A DNA stretch of 64,000 nt, taken from positions 124,001 to 188,000 of the forward strand of contig NZ_JAUSQU010000001.1 of the NCBI RefSeq assembly GCF_030811455.1. The letters are read 5' to 3'. Within the stretch, counting starts at the first letter, position 1; each line of letters begins with the position of its first letter. The DNA comes from Streptosporangium lutulentum. Lineage in GTDB: Bacteria; Actinomycetota; Actinomycetes; Streptosporangiales; Streptosporangiaceae. Shown here one piece after another: positions 9,126 to 17,401 of the stretch. The translations under genes and the position numbers were made by a program. The notes beneath the pieces were generated by a model, which saw nothing but the letters and a program-made list of their open reading frames with translations, was not told the DNA's origin and did no database searches.

Positions 9126-10829
9126 GTGACACCAATCCGGCGCGTGAGCGCGCTGGCCGCCGCGCTGGCCGTGGCCGGCTCGCTGGCGCTGGCCGGTTGC
9201 GGCGGCGGACGAAGCGGTCCGCGGCCCGGATCCCCCTCGGAGATCAAGGCCTACGACATCAACCCGGTCGCCAGGGAGCGGATCAGGGACGGAGGTGTTC
9301 TCCGCTGGGGGATCAACGAGTATCCCGCCAACTGGAACCTCAACCACGTCGACGGCAACCTCGCGACGGTCAAGAGGATCACGGACGGGCTCATGCCCTC
9401 GCCCTTCCGCTCAGACGAGAAGGGCAAGATCTCCGCGAACACCGACTACCTGCTGGCGGGCAGGCTCACGGAGAGCCGGCCCAGACAGGTCGTCACGCTG
9501 GCCCTCAACCCAGAGGCCAGGTGGTCCGACGGCACGCCGATCACCTGGGAGGACTACCGAGCCCAGTGGCAGGCGCTGAGCGGCAAGAACGGCGACTACC
9601 GCGTCGCCGGCACCACCGGCTACCAGGATATCGCGAGAGTGGAGAGGGGCAGGGACGACCACCAGGTCGTCATCACCTTCGCCAAGCCCTTCGGCGACTG
9701 GCAGTCGCTGTTCGCCCCGCTCTATCCGAAGGTCACCAACGCCACTCCCGAGGGGTTCAACGACGGCTGGCTGAACCGGATCCCGTTGACCGCCGGTCCG
9801 TTCAGGTTCGTCGCGTTCGACCCGACGGCCAAGACGATCACCATCGGCAGGGACGACCGCTGGTGGGGAGACCGGGCCAAGCTCGACCAGATCATCTACC
9901 GCTCGCTGGAGAGCGACGCGCTGATCGGCGCCTTCAGCAACGGCGAGCTGGACACCTTCGACATCGGCCCCTCCGCGCCCGACTACGCGCGGGCCAGGCT
10001 CACCCCGGACGCGACCGTACGGCAGGCCGCCGGGCCCGACTTCCGGCACATCACGATGAACGGCGAGAGCGCGATGCTCTCCGACGTCAAGGTCCGCCAG
10101 GCCATCACGATGGGCATCAACCGCCAGGCCATCGCCCAGTCGGACCTGCAGGGCCTGGACTGGCCGATCGTCCTGCTGAACAACCACTTCTTCATGAACA
10201 CCCAGAAGGGATACCGCGACAACGCCGGCGAACTCGGCGTCTACAACCCCGGCAGGGCCGGGCAGATGCTGGACGCCGCAGGCTGGAAGCTGGAGGGCCG
10301 GACCCGCAGGAAGGACGGAAGGGAGCTCAACCTGCGGTTCGTCATGCCCTCCGGCTTGCAACTCGCCAAGGCCGAGGCCGAACTGACCCAGAACATGCTC
10401 GCCCGGATCGGGGTCAAGGTCACCCTCCAGACGGTACCCGGCGACGATTACTTCACCGCGTACGTCATTCCCGGCAACTACGACATCACCGCGTTCTCCT
10501 ACGTGGGCACGCCTTTTCCCGTCTCCAGCGGGTACGGCCAGTACGCCAACGCCACGAAGGACGCCCAGGGCGTCAAGCGATGGAACGCCAACCTCGGCCG
10601 CATCGGCTCCCCCCAGATCGACGCCGCCATGAACAAGGCGACCGGCGACCTTGACAGCGCCCGGGCCATCGTCGGCACGAACGCCGCCGACAGGCTGATC
10701 TGGCAGGCGGTGAACGTGGTGACGCTCTACCAGCGTCCCCAGAACGTCGCCGTCAAGGAAACCATCGCCAACTTCGGCGCCCGTGGCTTCTACGACCTGA
10801 GATACCAGGACATCGGGTTCGTCGAATAG
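9126..10829 (+). CDS. Peptide ABC transporter substrate-binding lipoprotein (family 5)
   Basis: The 567-residue extracellular solute-binding protein has a basic N-terminus, a hydrophobic core and a lipobox LALAGC with the lipidated Cys at position 25. The body matches SBP family 5 (OppA/DppA), for example W-S-D-G-T-P-I-T-W-E-D near the first third. The GTG start is chosen because GGGAGG at 9116-9121 precedes it by four bases and it places the signal peptide at the N-terminus; an in-frame ATG 27 bases earlier lies inside the upstream gene. It is the last gene of the importer operon. Ligand unknown. Confidence 0.92.
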   Translation: MTPIRRVSALAAALAVAGSLALAGCGGGRSGPRPGSPSEIKAYDINPVARERIRDGGVLRWGINEYPANWNLNHVDGNLATVKRITDGLMPSPFRSDEKGKISANTDYLLAGRLTESRPRQVVTLALNPEARWSDGTPITWEDYRAQWQALSGKNGDYRVAGTTGYQDIARVERGRDDHQVVITFAKPFGDWQSLFAPLYPKVTNATPEGFNDGWLNRIPLTAGPFRFVAFDPTAKTITIGRDDRWWGDRAKLDQIIYRSLESDALIGAFSNGELDTFDIGPSAPDYARARLTPDATVRQAAGPDFRHITMNGESAMLSDVKVRQAITMGINRQAIAQSDLQGLDWPIVLLNNHFFMNTQKGYRDNAGELGVYNPGRAGQMLDAAGWKLEGRTRRKDGRELNLRFVMPSGLQLAKAEAELTQNMLARIGVKVTLQTVPGDDYFTAYVIPGNYDITAFSYVGTPFPVSSGYGQYANATKDAQGVKRWNANLGRIGSPQIDAAMNKATGDLDSARAIVGTNAADRLIWQAVNVVTLYQRPQNVAVKETIANFGARGFYDLRYQDIGFVE

Positions 10830-10901
10830 ACCTGCCCGGCAGGCTGGTCCAGTCGCTGGGGTGGGGGCGCGACGCGGACGGCGGCGGTCTGATGCCGGTA
10901 A

Positions 10902-11183
10902 GTCAGTGGCACGGGTGACGACGCGACCACTGGGGCCCATCTGCTCCCTGTCTTCGACCAGGACATTCTTGCCGCCCTACGTGACCTCGAACCCCTTCTG
11001 CCCGGGGAGGCCAGGCCGAAGGTCAGCCGGGCCGCCGGATGGATCTCCCAGGTCGTGATCCATCCGGGCCGGGTGGTCGGGACCTGGGAGGCGAAGAACG
11101 GCGAGTCCGTCTTCGACCTGTTCGGGACCGTGCCCGCCGCCCCCGCCGGGGAAACCGGGCGAATGAGGAAACTCCAGGTCTGA
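10902..11183 (+). pseudogene. C-terminal remnant of a winged-helix DNA-binding protein (HTH_42/AlkX-like)
   Basis: After an in-frame TAA at 10899 this frame is open for 93 codons to TGA at 11181. It reads like the tail of the winged-helix family PF06224. LLPVFDQDILA is followed by a G-W-I-S-Q-V-V-I core and then G-R-V-V-G-T-W-E, the family's closing motif. No plausible start or N-terminal half exists, because the importer gene ends at 10829. I read it as a 5'-truncated relic. It occupies most of the 10830-11226 gap, which otherwise shows nothing. Confidence 0.6.
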
Positions 11184-11226
11184 CGGCGGCCCGGCACGCG
11201 AGCCTCCACGTCGGGCCGCAGGCCGT

Positions 11227-12324
11227 TCAGAGTGGCGCGGCGAATGCCCAGCCTCGGGCGATCACGGTGTCGATCGCTTCCACGGCCTGCTCCAACCGCG
11301 CACGCGGTGGTCCGGACACCACGAGGTGCGGCAGCTTCCGCAGGGCCAGTTCCTCGCGGAAGCGGGCGTCCATCCGATGCCGGATCGCTTCGCCGTCCCG
11401 CCAGCCGTCCTGCTCGAACGGCACGCCCTCCACCGAGGTGTGGATCCACAGGTCATGCCGGGCGCGCGGATACACGGGGTAGGCCACTCCCAAGTAGCGC
11501 TCGTGCCAGAGCGAGGTGGCGAACGCGTCGGTGTCGCAGACCAGTAGTGGCGAGCCGGTGCGGGCGGCGGCGTCTTCCCAGAGGAGCTGGCGTTCGGCGA
11601 TCGTCTCGAACTCTGAGGACTCCCATTCCAGATCGTCCAGCCATGGTTCGGGCAGACCGGAGGATTTGGCGCGGCGGCGGGCCAAGGCGAGCTTCTCTTC
11701 GCAGTACGTCCTGCCGTACTCGGGCACCCACCTGGTTGCCGCCCACGGACCACCTCGGGCGGAGTAATGGGCGGACAGATCCCTGGCCAGAGTGGTGGTC
11801 CCGCTGGACTCCGCGCCGACGACCACTACGCGACGGGCCAGATGGCCTCGGACCGGGGGAGAGAGCCACTGCCAGCACGAGGCTGGGTCGCGCCTGGCCA
11901 TCGTGCCGCTTACCGGGAAGCGCTCGCGGCCGGGGTCGACGCCGATGTGGGCGGCGCCGAACCGGTGGGCCAGTTCCGGACCGTACTCCTCCGAGGAGAA
12001 CACCGCGTCGATCTCCTGAGCTTCGCCGTGCGCGAGGGCGAGTGCGTGCCGGAACACCGTGACGTGCGCCGACCAGATTTCTGGATCGTCGTAGTCGATC
12101 TCAACGTCGTCGACCACCGGGGCGATCGTCACCTCGGCCTGCGGATGCGCCTCACGCAGCCAAGCCGCTCGCAGTGCCAACGGGATGCTCTCCGAGGTCG
12201 AGGCGGTGACCACCACGCTCACCCTGGCGCACCGCGCCGCCGCGGTGTTGATCAAGTGGTGATGACCCGCGTGTGGAGGGTAGAACTTGCCGACCACCAG
12301 GCCGTGGGCGAAAACCAGGCTCAT
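11227..12324 (-). CDS. nadR: NadR-like bifunctional NMN adenylyltransferase / ribosylnicotinamide kinase
   Basis: The 365-residue protein has an N-terminal nucleotidyltransferase domain with the signature G-K-F-Y-P-P-H-A-G-H-H-H (residues 12-23) and a C-terminal kinase domain from about residue 160. It would phosphorylate nicotinamide riboside and adenylate NMN to make NAD. E. coli NadR's extra N-terminal HTH repressor domain is absent. The kinase P-loop reads GAESSGTTT (170-178), so Thr176 stands where the canonical Lys is expected. The ATG overlaps the pnuC stop (ATGA), so import and phosphorylation of the riboside are coupled. Confidence 0.88.
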   Translation of the reverse strand: MSLVFAHGLVVGKFYPPHAGHHHLINTAAARCARVSVVVTASTSESIPLALRAAWLREAHPQAEVTIAPVVDDVEIDYDDPEIWSAHVTVFRHALALAHGEAQEIDAVFSSEEYGPELAHRFGAAHIGVDPGRERFPVSGTMARRDPASCWQWLSPPVRGHLARRVVVVGAESSGTTTLARDLSAHYSARGGPWAATRWVPEYGRTYCEEKLALARRRAKSSGLPEPWLDDLEWESSEFETIAERQLLWEDAAARTGSPLLVCDTDAFATSLWHERYLGVAYPVYPRARHDLWIHTSVEGVPFEQDGWRDGEAIRHRMDARFREELALRKLPHLVVSGPPRARLEQAVEAIDTVIARGWAFAAPL

Positions 12325-12962
12325 GCCGTCACCGAGATTGGCCGAACCGTGAGATCCCTGCGCCAGGCCAGCAGGCCCGAGACGCAGAGCGCGAGGAAGA
12401 TCACGTAGAGGGCGCCGGTGAGGTAGAGGCCTTTGTGGACGTAGAGCGGAATGTAGATCAGATCGGCCACGATCCACAGCCACCACGACTCCACCAGTTT
12501 GCGGGTTTGCCCGTAGGTGGCCATCAGCGAGAGCGCGGTGGTCAGGGCATCCCAGAAGGGCACGGTCGAGTTGGTCCAGGTGATGAGGGTGATGGTGAGC
12601 GCGATGGTGGCGGCGACACCGCCACCGATCAGCGCGGCCCATTCGGCGCGATCCGTCCTTCGGACCGTCAGCCTGGTCCGGCCTGCCCCGCCGTACAGCC
12701 ACTGCCACCACCCGTACAGCCCGAGCGCCACGTAGAGGATTTGCAGGGCCGCGTCGGCGTAGAGCCCGACGGTCAGGAAGACCAGCCCGAGCAGGATCAC
12801 GTTGGCGACGCTGATCGGCCAGTTCCAGAGGTGCTGGCGGGCTACCAGCCAGACCGTGAGGATCCCGGTGGCGAAGCCGAGGAGCTCGGCCCAGTTGGTC
12901 GGCGCCCCGGCGATGACGAAGACGGGTCGGAGGAGGGGGTCCAGGAGCTCCGCGAGCGTCAT
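12321..12962 (-). CDS. pnuC: Nicotinamide riboside transporter PnuC
   Basis: This 213-residue membrane protein has about seven hydrophobic helices and the PnuC family pattern W-N-W-P-I-S-V-A-N in the second quarter, plus L-Y-G-W-W-Q-W-L. PnuC facilitates nicotinamide riboside uptake, which is trapped by the kinase encoded just downstream (nadR, four-base overlap). An excellent ribosome binding site (AAGGAG, seven bases before the ATG) fixes the start. A palindrome lies just upstream at 12979-12997 and could be the control site. Confidence 0.93.
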   Translation of the reverse strand: MTLAELLDPLLRPVFVIAGAPTNWAELLGFATGILTVWLVARQHLWNWPISVANVILLGLVFLTVGLYADAALQILYVALGLYGWWQWLYGGAGRTRLTVRRTDRAEWAALIGGGVAATIALTITLITWTNSTVPFWDALTTALSLMATYGQTRKLVESWWLWIVADLIYIPLYVHKGLYLTGALYVIFLALCVSGLLAWRRDLTVRPISVTA

Positions 12963-12978
12963 GCGATCTCCTTAATCG

Positions 12979-12997
12979 TCGTTATGGCGATAAACGA
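12979..12997. promoter_or_regulatory. Palindromic candidate operator upstream of pnuC-nadR
   Basis: TCGTTATGGCGATAAACGA is a near-perfect inverted repeat (arms TCGTT-AT and AT-AAACGA around GGCG), 17 bases before the pnuC start. NAD salvage genes are often controlled by NrtR, NadQ or NiaR repressors acting on such palindromes. Which regulator binds here is not known, and no such regulator gene is in the window. Confidence 0.45.
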
Positions 12998-13000
12998 TGA

Positions 13001-13870
13001 TCACATGCGGAAGCGGATCCGGTCGCCGGGGCGGAGCTGGGCCGCTCTGGCGAGGGAGGCCGAGGTCAGAACGGCGATGACGGGATAGCCGCCCGTGGGC
13101 GGGTGGTCGGCCAGAAACACGATCGGCTGGCCGTTGGGCGGCACCTGGACGGCTCCGGCCACCATACCCTCACTGGGCAGCTCTCCCTCGCGGACCCGTT
13201 TCAGGCGGGTGCCGCGCAGCCGGATGCCCACCCGGTTGCCGTCCTGGCTGACCTCGTACGGCTCCGCGCACAGGTCGGCCGGCGCACCGGGGACGAACCA
13301 GTCGTCGCGGGGACCCGGCAGGACCCGCAGGACATCCGTCATGGCTCCGGGCGGCGCCGCCGCGTCCACGGTGAGCGGGGGCAGAGCGCCGGTCGGACCC
13401 ACGGGCAGGACAGTCCCCGGGCCGAGCGGGGGAGGGCCCAGGCCGGAGAGCGAGTCGGTCGACCGGCTCCCCATGACGACGGGTGTGTCGAGGCCGCCTC
13501 TGATCGCGACGTAGGTGCGCAGACCCACCGGGGGGATCCCGACCCGGAGCTCGTCGCCCGGGGCGGCCCAGAACGGCGCGTACATCCCCAGGGGGACCCT
13601 CACGGGGGTCGTTCCCCGGGGTCGCGAGAGCTCCACGGGGCAGGGAGCCCCGGCGAGGGCGACCCAGGATCCGGTGGTGAAGCGCAATCGGGCGCCGCCG
13701 AAGGTCAGCTCCACGCCCGCCGCGCTCTCGGGGTTGCCGACCAGGCGGTTGGCCAGCCGCAGGCTCGGCGCGTCGGCGGCTCCGGAGTGAGGCACGCCGA
13801 AATGTCCGTATCCGGGCCGGCCAAGGTCCTGCACGGTGGCGTACGGCCCCGGCGCGATCACTTCGATCAT
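13001..13870 (-). CDS. pxpC: 5-oxoprolinase subunit PxpC (KipA/AHS2 family)
   Basis: The 289-residue biotin-dependent carboxyltransferase-like protein starts M-I-E-V-I-A-P-G-P-Y-A-T-V-Q-D-L-G-R-P-G, the AHS2 domain opening. It ends with D-H-P-P-T-G-G-Y-P-V-I and a short P-G-D-R-I-R-F tail. With PxpA and PxpB it forms the ATP-dependent 5-oxoprolinase that opens pyroglutamate to glutamate. Its ATG overlaps the pxpB stop (ATGA). A longer in-frame extension upstream is rejected because it would run through pxpB in another frame. Confidence 0.92.
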   Translation of the reverse strand: MIEVIAPGPYATVQDLGRPGYGHFGVPHSGAADAPSLRLANRLVGNPESAAGVELTFGGARLRFTTGSWVALAGAPCPVELSRPRGTTPVRVPLGMYAPFWAAPGDELRVGIPPVGLRTYVAIRGGLDTPVVMGSRSTDSLSGLGPPPLGPGTVLPVGPTGALPPLTVDAAAPPGAMTDVLRVLPGPRDDWFVPGAPADLCAEPYEVSQDGNRVGIRLRGTRLKRVREGELPSEGMVAGAVQVPPNGQPIVFLADHPPTGGYPVIAVLTSASLARAAQLRPGDRIRFRM

Positions 13871-14493
13871 GGGTTGGTGATCGCCTGGAAGCGCACCCGC
13901 GTGCCCGGGGTGAGGACGGCGGGCGGGTCGGCGTTCACGTCCCACACGGTCATGGGGGAGCGGCCGAGCAGCCGCCAGCCGCCCGGGGAGGCCGACGGAT
14001 AGACCGCGGAGTAGGGTCCGGCGATCGCCACCGCCCCGGCGGGCACCGAGGTCCGCGGGGTGGACAGCCGAGCCACGTGCAGCGCCGGGTCCAGTCCGGT
14101 GAGATACGCGAATCCGGGGGCGAAGCCCAGCCAGCCCACCACCAGCTCCCGCCGGGAGTGCCGCTCGACCACCTCCTCCACGGAGAGCCCGCTCAGGGCG
14201 GCCACGTCGTCCAGGTCGGCGCCGTCGTAGACCACGGGGACCGTCACGGTCCTGGTGGGAAGGGAGGCGCCGGCGCCGGCGGCGCACGCCGTACCCAGCA
14301 GGCCGGAGAGCCGGTCCCGCAGCCGCGGCAGGTCGGCGCCCGGTGCGGCGACGAGGAGGGTGGTGGGGCCGGGCACGATCTCGGCCACCCCAGCGGGGCG
14401 GTCGGCCCGCAGGAGGGCGTCCAGCCGGTGGGAGACCTCCAGCGAGCCGGTCTCCACCAGCAGGGCGTACTCCCCGGCCCGCCGGATCGTCAT
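13867..14493 (-). CDS. pxpB: 5-oxoprolinase subunit PxpB (KipI/AHS1 family)
   Basis: The 208-residue protein has the AHS1 features G-F-A-P-G-F-A-Y-L-T-G-L and P-R-T-S-V-P-A-G-A-V-A-I-A-G in the second half. It is a subunit of the three-part 5-oxoprolinase. I start at ATG 14493, preceded by GGAGGAG, because this gives the normal family length (E. coli PxpB is about 218 residues). An in-frame ATG at 14670 would add 59 residues made almost wholly of a translated 36-bp tandem repeat. That longer form cannot be excluded. Confidence 0.9.
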   Translation of the reverse strand: MTIRRAGEYALLVETGSLEVSHRLDALLRADRPAGVAEIVPGPTTLLVAAPGADLPRLRDRLSGLLGTACAAGAGASLPTRTVTVPVVYDGADLDDVAALSGLSVEEVVERHSRRELVVGWLGFAPGFAYLTGLDPALHVARLSTPRTSVPAGAVAIAGPYSAVYPSASPGGWRLLGRSPMTVWDVNADPPAVLTPGTRVRFQAITNP

Positions 14494-14503
14494 GGTCTCC
14501 TCC

Positions 14504-14671
14504 GCCGCCCCGCCTCCACGAACCGCCTTCCGGTCCTTGGACGTTCCGCCTGCGCGGGTCGCCTCCCGGACCGGGGAGGTCCCGCTTCCGCGAACCGCCT
14601 GCCGGCTCTCCGCCGTCCCGTCTCCGCGGGTCGCCTCCCGGTCCGCCGACGGGGCGTCCTCGCGGGTCATC
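14504..14671. repeat. 36-bp tandem repeats between pxpA and pxpB
   Basis: Four full units start at 14504, 14540, 14576 and 14612, with a fading fifth from 14648. Units one and three share CGAACCGCC, while two and four share CGGGTCGCCTCCCGG, so there is a 72-bp higher-order period. The frame is open through the array toward pxpB on the minus strand. The repeat separates two genes that normally touch or overlap in this operon. Confidence 0.85.
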
Positions 14672-14680
14672 GGACCGGCC

Positions 14681-15436
14681 TCACGCGAACGCCCTCAACG
14701 TCACCCCGGCCTTGACCAGTTCGTCGCGGACGGTCTGCGCCAGGAGCACGGCGTCGGGGGTGTCGCCGTGCACGCAGATCGAGCGCGCGTTCACCGGGAC
14801 CTGGGAGCCGTCCACCGCGGTGACCGTCCGGGCGGTCGCCATGCGCACGGCCCGGGCGGCGACCTCGGTGGGATCGTGGAGCACCGCGCCGGGGGAGCGG
14901 CGGGAGACCAGGGCGCCCTCGGGGGTGTAGGCGCGGTCGGCGAAGGCCTCGACGACGGTGGTGAGCCCCTCGCGGGCGGCGATCTCGTGGACGACGGAGC
15001 CGGGCAGGGTCAGCACCGGCAGGCCCTGGTCGTAGTCGGCGACCGCGGTCACGACCGCCTCGGCCTGCTCGGGATCGCGGCAGATCCGGTTGTAGAGCGC
15101 ACCGTGCGGCTTGACGTAGGAGACCCGGCCGCCCATCGCCCTGGCGATCCCGTCGACCGCCGCCAGCTGGTACAGGACCTCGGAGCAGAGTTCCTCCGGA
15201 TCCACCTCCATCTCGCGGCGCCCGAACCCGGCCAGATCCCGGTAGGACACCTGCGCCCCGATCATCACGCCCCGGTCCACCGCGGCCGCGCAGGTGCGGC
15301 GGATGGTCAGCGGATCACCCGCGTGGAACCCGCAGGCGATGTTCGCGCTGGTCACCACGTCGAGCAGGGCCATGTCGTCGCCCAGCCGCCAGATGCCGAA
15401 GCCCTCACCCAGGTCGGCGTTGAGATCGATCATCAT
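14681..15436 (-). CDS. pxpA: 5-oxoprolinase subunit PxpA (LamB/YcsF family)
   Basis: The 251-residue protein opens with I-D-L-N-A-D-L-G-E-G-F-G and has N-I-A-C-G-F-H-A-G-D and V-K-P-H-G-A-L-Y, all hallmarks of the LamB/YcsF family. It is the third 5-oxoprolinase subunit and completes the set with pxpB and pxpC downstream. Two Met codons open the frame (15436 and 15433). It starts seven bases after the stop of the unknown 524-residue gene, so the two are probably co-transcribed. Confidence 0.93.
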   Translation of the reverse strand: MMIDLNADLGEGFGIWRLGDDMALLDVVTSANIACGFHAGDPLTIRRTCAAAVDRGVMIGAQVSYRDLAGFGRREMEVDPEELCSEVLYQLAAVDGIARAMGGRVSYVKPHGALYNRICRDPEQAEAVVTAVADYDQGLPVLTLPGSVVHEIAAREGLTTVVEAFADRAYTPEGALVSRRSPGAVLHDPTEVAARAVRMATARTVTAVDGSQVPVNARSICVHGDTPDAVLLAQTVRDELVKAGVTLRAFA

Positions 15437-15443
15437 GGCTCAC

Positions 15444-17018
15444 CTAAATCGGAGGTTCGTCGGGTATATCCGCGATGTCGTCGAGGGCGATGGCGAGTTC
15501 CTCCGGGTCGTCTCCGATCCGTTCGGCGATCTCGATCAGGACGTGCAGCACGTCGTGCCGGTCGTGGCCGAGGTCCAGCAGCCGCTGGGCCGCCTCCCAG
15601 AGCTGCGGGGGGTCGCCCTCCCAGAGCCGGCCGGCGATCTCCTCGTGCCAGGCGAGATGCTCGTCGTAGTCGGGCCGGTTGAGCTCGCCGCCGTGGTCGA
15701 TTCCCAGCAGGACCCGCCGGTCGGTCTCGTCGGCGGGGTTCAGCAGGCTGAGTTTGATCTCGCCGTGCGTGCCCTGGAGGAACGGGAACGCGAACACCCG
15801 CCTGGCCAGTGCGGACAGGTCGCCGTCCGGCAGCAGCCGCTCCAGGAGATTGTCGTCGAGCCCGAAGGTCGTCGGGTCGCGGTAGGCCTCGGCGAACTTG
15901 GCCGTCGCCTCCCAGATCCCGTCGAGCGTGGCGCGCAGGCCCTCGTCGGGCAGTCCGGTCCTGCGCGCGGCGAAGCGCGCCCAGGCCCCCAGCACGTGCG
16001 GCACCGCCTCCTGCTCGGCGGGGGTGAGCAGCACCTTGCGCGGCAGCCAGTCGAGGAGAAACGTCTCGCACTTGGTCGGGCTTACCCGCAGCGGGCGGCC
16101 GAAATCCTGGTCGCAGCCGTAGTCGATGATGTGGTCGGCGCACCGGGAGGCCGCGGAGGGGTCCGACAGGTGCTCGGCCGCGTTCGAGGACAGGAACTCC
16201 GCCGCCAGCATCGCCCGGCGGTCGCGGCTGTAGGGGGCCTCGCTGTGCAGCGGGGCCGGACGCTTTCGGCCGGGCGGCAGCGCCTTGATCCGGGACCGGG
16301 CGAAGGCGTGGTAGGCGCTGTAGCTGTCGCTGATCGGCGCGGCCGTCCTGCGGTCGCCGTACTCCACGGTGGCCTTCATGGCCGATTCGAGCAGCGCCCT
16401 GGCCTGCTGCGGCTCGATCTCCTGGAACCTGAGCATCGGGTTGCCCTCGGCCTCGGCCCGGGCCTGCTCCAGCAGCTTGTCCACGTGCGAGGAGACCCAG
16501 GCGTCGCGGGCGATGCCCCGCATGTTGTAGTCCACGATCACAACCAGCGCGTGGCGGTCCTCGCCGCTGTCGGCACCCCGGTAGCCGAAGGTGCAGATGA
16601 CCGTGTCCTGGTCGCCGTAGGCGTCGCGGGAGACGAAGCAACCGGTCGGCTTGACCGCGCCCAGCCGGTTGGCCCAGCGCGGCCTGGCCACGTCGCGCTC
16701 CATGAGCGCCAGCGCCGCGCCCTCCGCCTTGGCGGCCTGACGGGCGGTGCCGAGGTAGGCGAGCGCGATCAGCAGGGTGAGCGCGGCGGGAGATCCGGCC
16801 TTGGCCGCGTAGTCGACCAGCCCCTCACCGAGGACCTGCTCGGCGTCTCCCCTTTTCAGCCGGCGCCCCCACCACGCTCCGATCATGTCCGAGACCATGA
16901 GCTCGGCGTCCAGCGGGCTGCGTACGGCGAGCAGCTCGCGAGCCGCCAGCAACATCTCGGAGAAAACCGCATCCGGAGACTGGCTCTCCCTGGGGTCTCG
17001 ACGATGTCGCCGACTCAA
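15444..17018 (-). CDS. Conserved hypothetical protein, 524 residues, TTG start
   Basis: I do not recognise a named domain. The protein begins L-S-R-R-H-R-R-D-P-R and is largely alpha-helical. It contains a Cys/His cluster around H-I-I-D-Y-G-C-D-Q-D and a strongly acidic C-terminus. TTG 17018 is preferred because GGAGGAGG lies just before it and the basic start matches relatives as I remember them; there is no ATG near. The frame is open about 90 codons further upstream, but that part is compositionally poor. The TTG overlaps the stop of a 26-codon leader frame (TTGA). It lies upstream of pxpA with a seven-base gap. Function unknown; a link to pyroglutamate use is only positional. Confidence 0.75.
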   Translation of the reverse strand: MSRRHRRDPRESQSPDAVFSEMLLAARELLAVRSPLDAELMVSDMIGAWWGRRLKRGDAEQVLGEGLVDYAAKAGSPAALTLLIALAYLGTARQAAKAEGAALALMERDVARPRWANRLGAVKPTGCFVSRDAYGDQDTVICTFGYRGADSGEDRHALVVIVDYNMRGIARDAWVSSHVDKLLEQARAEAEGNPMLRFQEIEPQQARALLESAMKATVEYGDRRTAAPISDSYSAYHAFARSRIKALPPGRKRPAPLHSEAPYSRDRRAMLAAEFLSSNAAEHLSDPSAASRCADHIIDYGCDQDFGRPLRVSPTKCETFLLDWLPRKVLLTPAEQEAVPHVLGAWARFAARRTGLPDEGLRATLDGIWEATAKFAEAYRDPTTFGLDDNLLERLLPDGDLSALARRVFAFPFLQGTHGEIKLSLLNPADETDRRVLLGIDHGGELNRPDYDEHLAWHEEIAGRLWEGDPPQLWEAAQRLLDLGHDRHDVLHVLIEIAERIGDDPEELAIALDDIADIPDEPPI

Positions 17019-17095
17019 GCAGCCTCCTCCGTCGGCCGCATGAGCCCATCGCCGCTGCCGCCGCGCTGATTGGCCCGTTCGCTTCGCTCGCTCAC
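17015..17095 (-). CDS. Possible 26-residue leader peptide overlapping the next start
   Basis: GTG 17095, eight bases after an AAGG, opens a short frame coding S-E-R-S-E-R-A-N-Q and ending in TGA at 17017-17015. That TGA overlaps the TTG start of the 524-residue gene (TTGA), the geometry of translational coupling. The first 22 bases belong to a dispersed motif also found at the start of fasR. It may be spurious. Confidence 0.3.
   Translation of the reverse strand: MSERSERANQRGGSGDGLMRPTEEAA
17074..17095 (-). repeat. Dispersed GTGAGCGAGCG-type purine-rich motif, copy 1
   Basis: On the minus strand this reads GTGAGCGAGCGAAGCGAACG and continues GG. A close relative sits at the presumed start of fasR (56773-56798). 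Both begin with a GTG followed by Arg/Glu/Ser codons. Confidence 0.5.
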
Positions 17096-17158
17096 GCCCC
17101 AACCTTCTCGCATTCCCGGGCCAAACGGTGCGTAGAAGACGGCCGGGTGACCCCGATG

Positions 17159-17401
17159 TTACCGGGGACTTCGGGGCGGCGGCGCGGAGTTGACGAGGGC
17201 GAGCAAATGCTCGCGAGCCACACGTTCGATCACTTCGGGCGTCGCCCTGACTCCGAGGTGCTCGGCGCAGGCCCGGACCTCGGCCACGCACCGAGCCACG
17301 GTGGCGGGGGGAACGGTGAGAAACTCAGCGGCCAGATGGGCGCTCACCGGCTCGTGGAACGTCGTCGTGCCGCCGGTGTAGCGGATGGCGAGAGCAGGCA
17401 T
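17159..17401 (-). CDS. Small conserved hypothetical protein, 80 residues
   Basis: The product starts M-P-A-L-A-I-R-Y-T-G-G and has a central helical segment with E-H-L-G-V-R-A-T-P-E-V-I-E-R-V-A-R. It then ends in a Pro-rich tail. The pattern resembles small actinobacterial proteins annotated as three-helix-bundle or hypothetical; I am not certain of the family. GGAGG lies about a dozen bases before the ATG, slightly far. It stands alone. Codon third positions are GC-rich, which supports coding. Confidence 0.6.
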   Translation of the reverse strand: MPALAIRYTGGTTTFHEPVSAHLAAEFLTVPPATVARCVAEVRACAEHLGVRATPEVIERVAREHLLALVNSAPPPRSPR

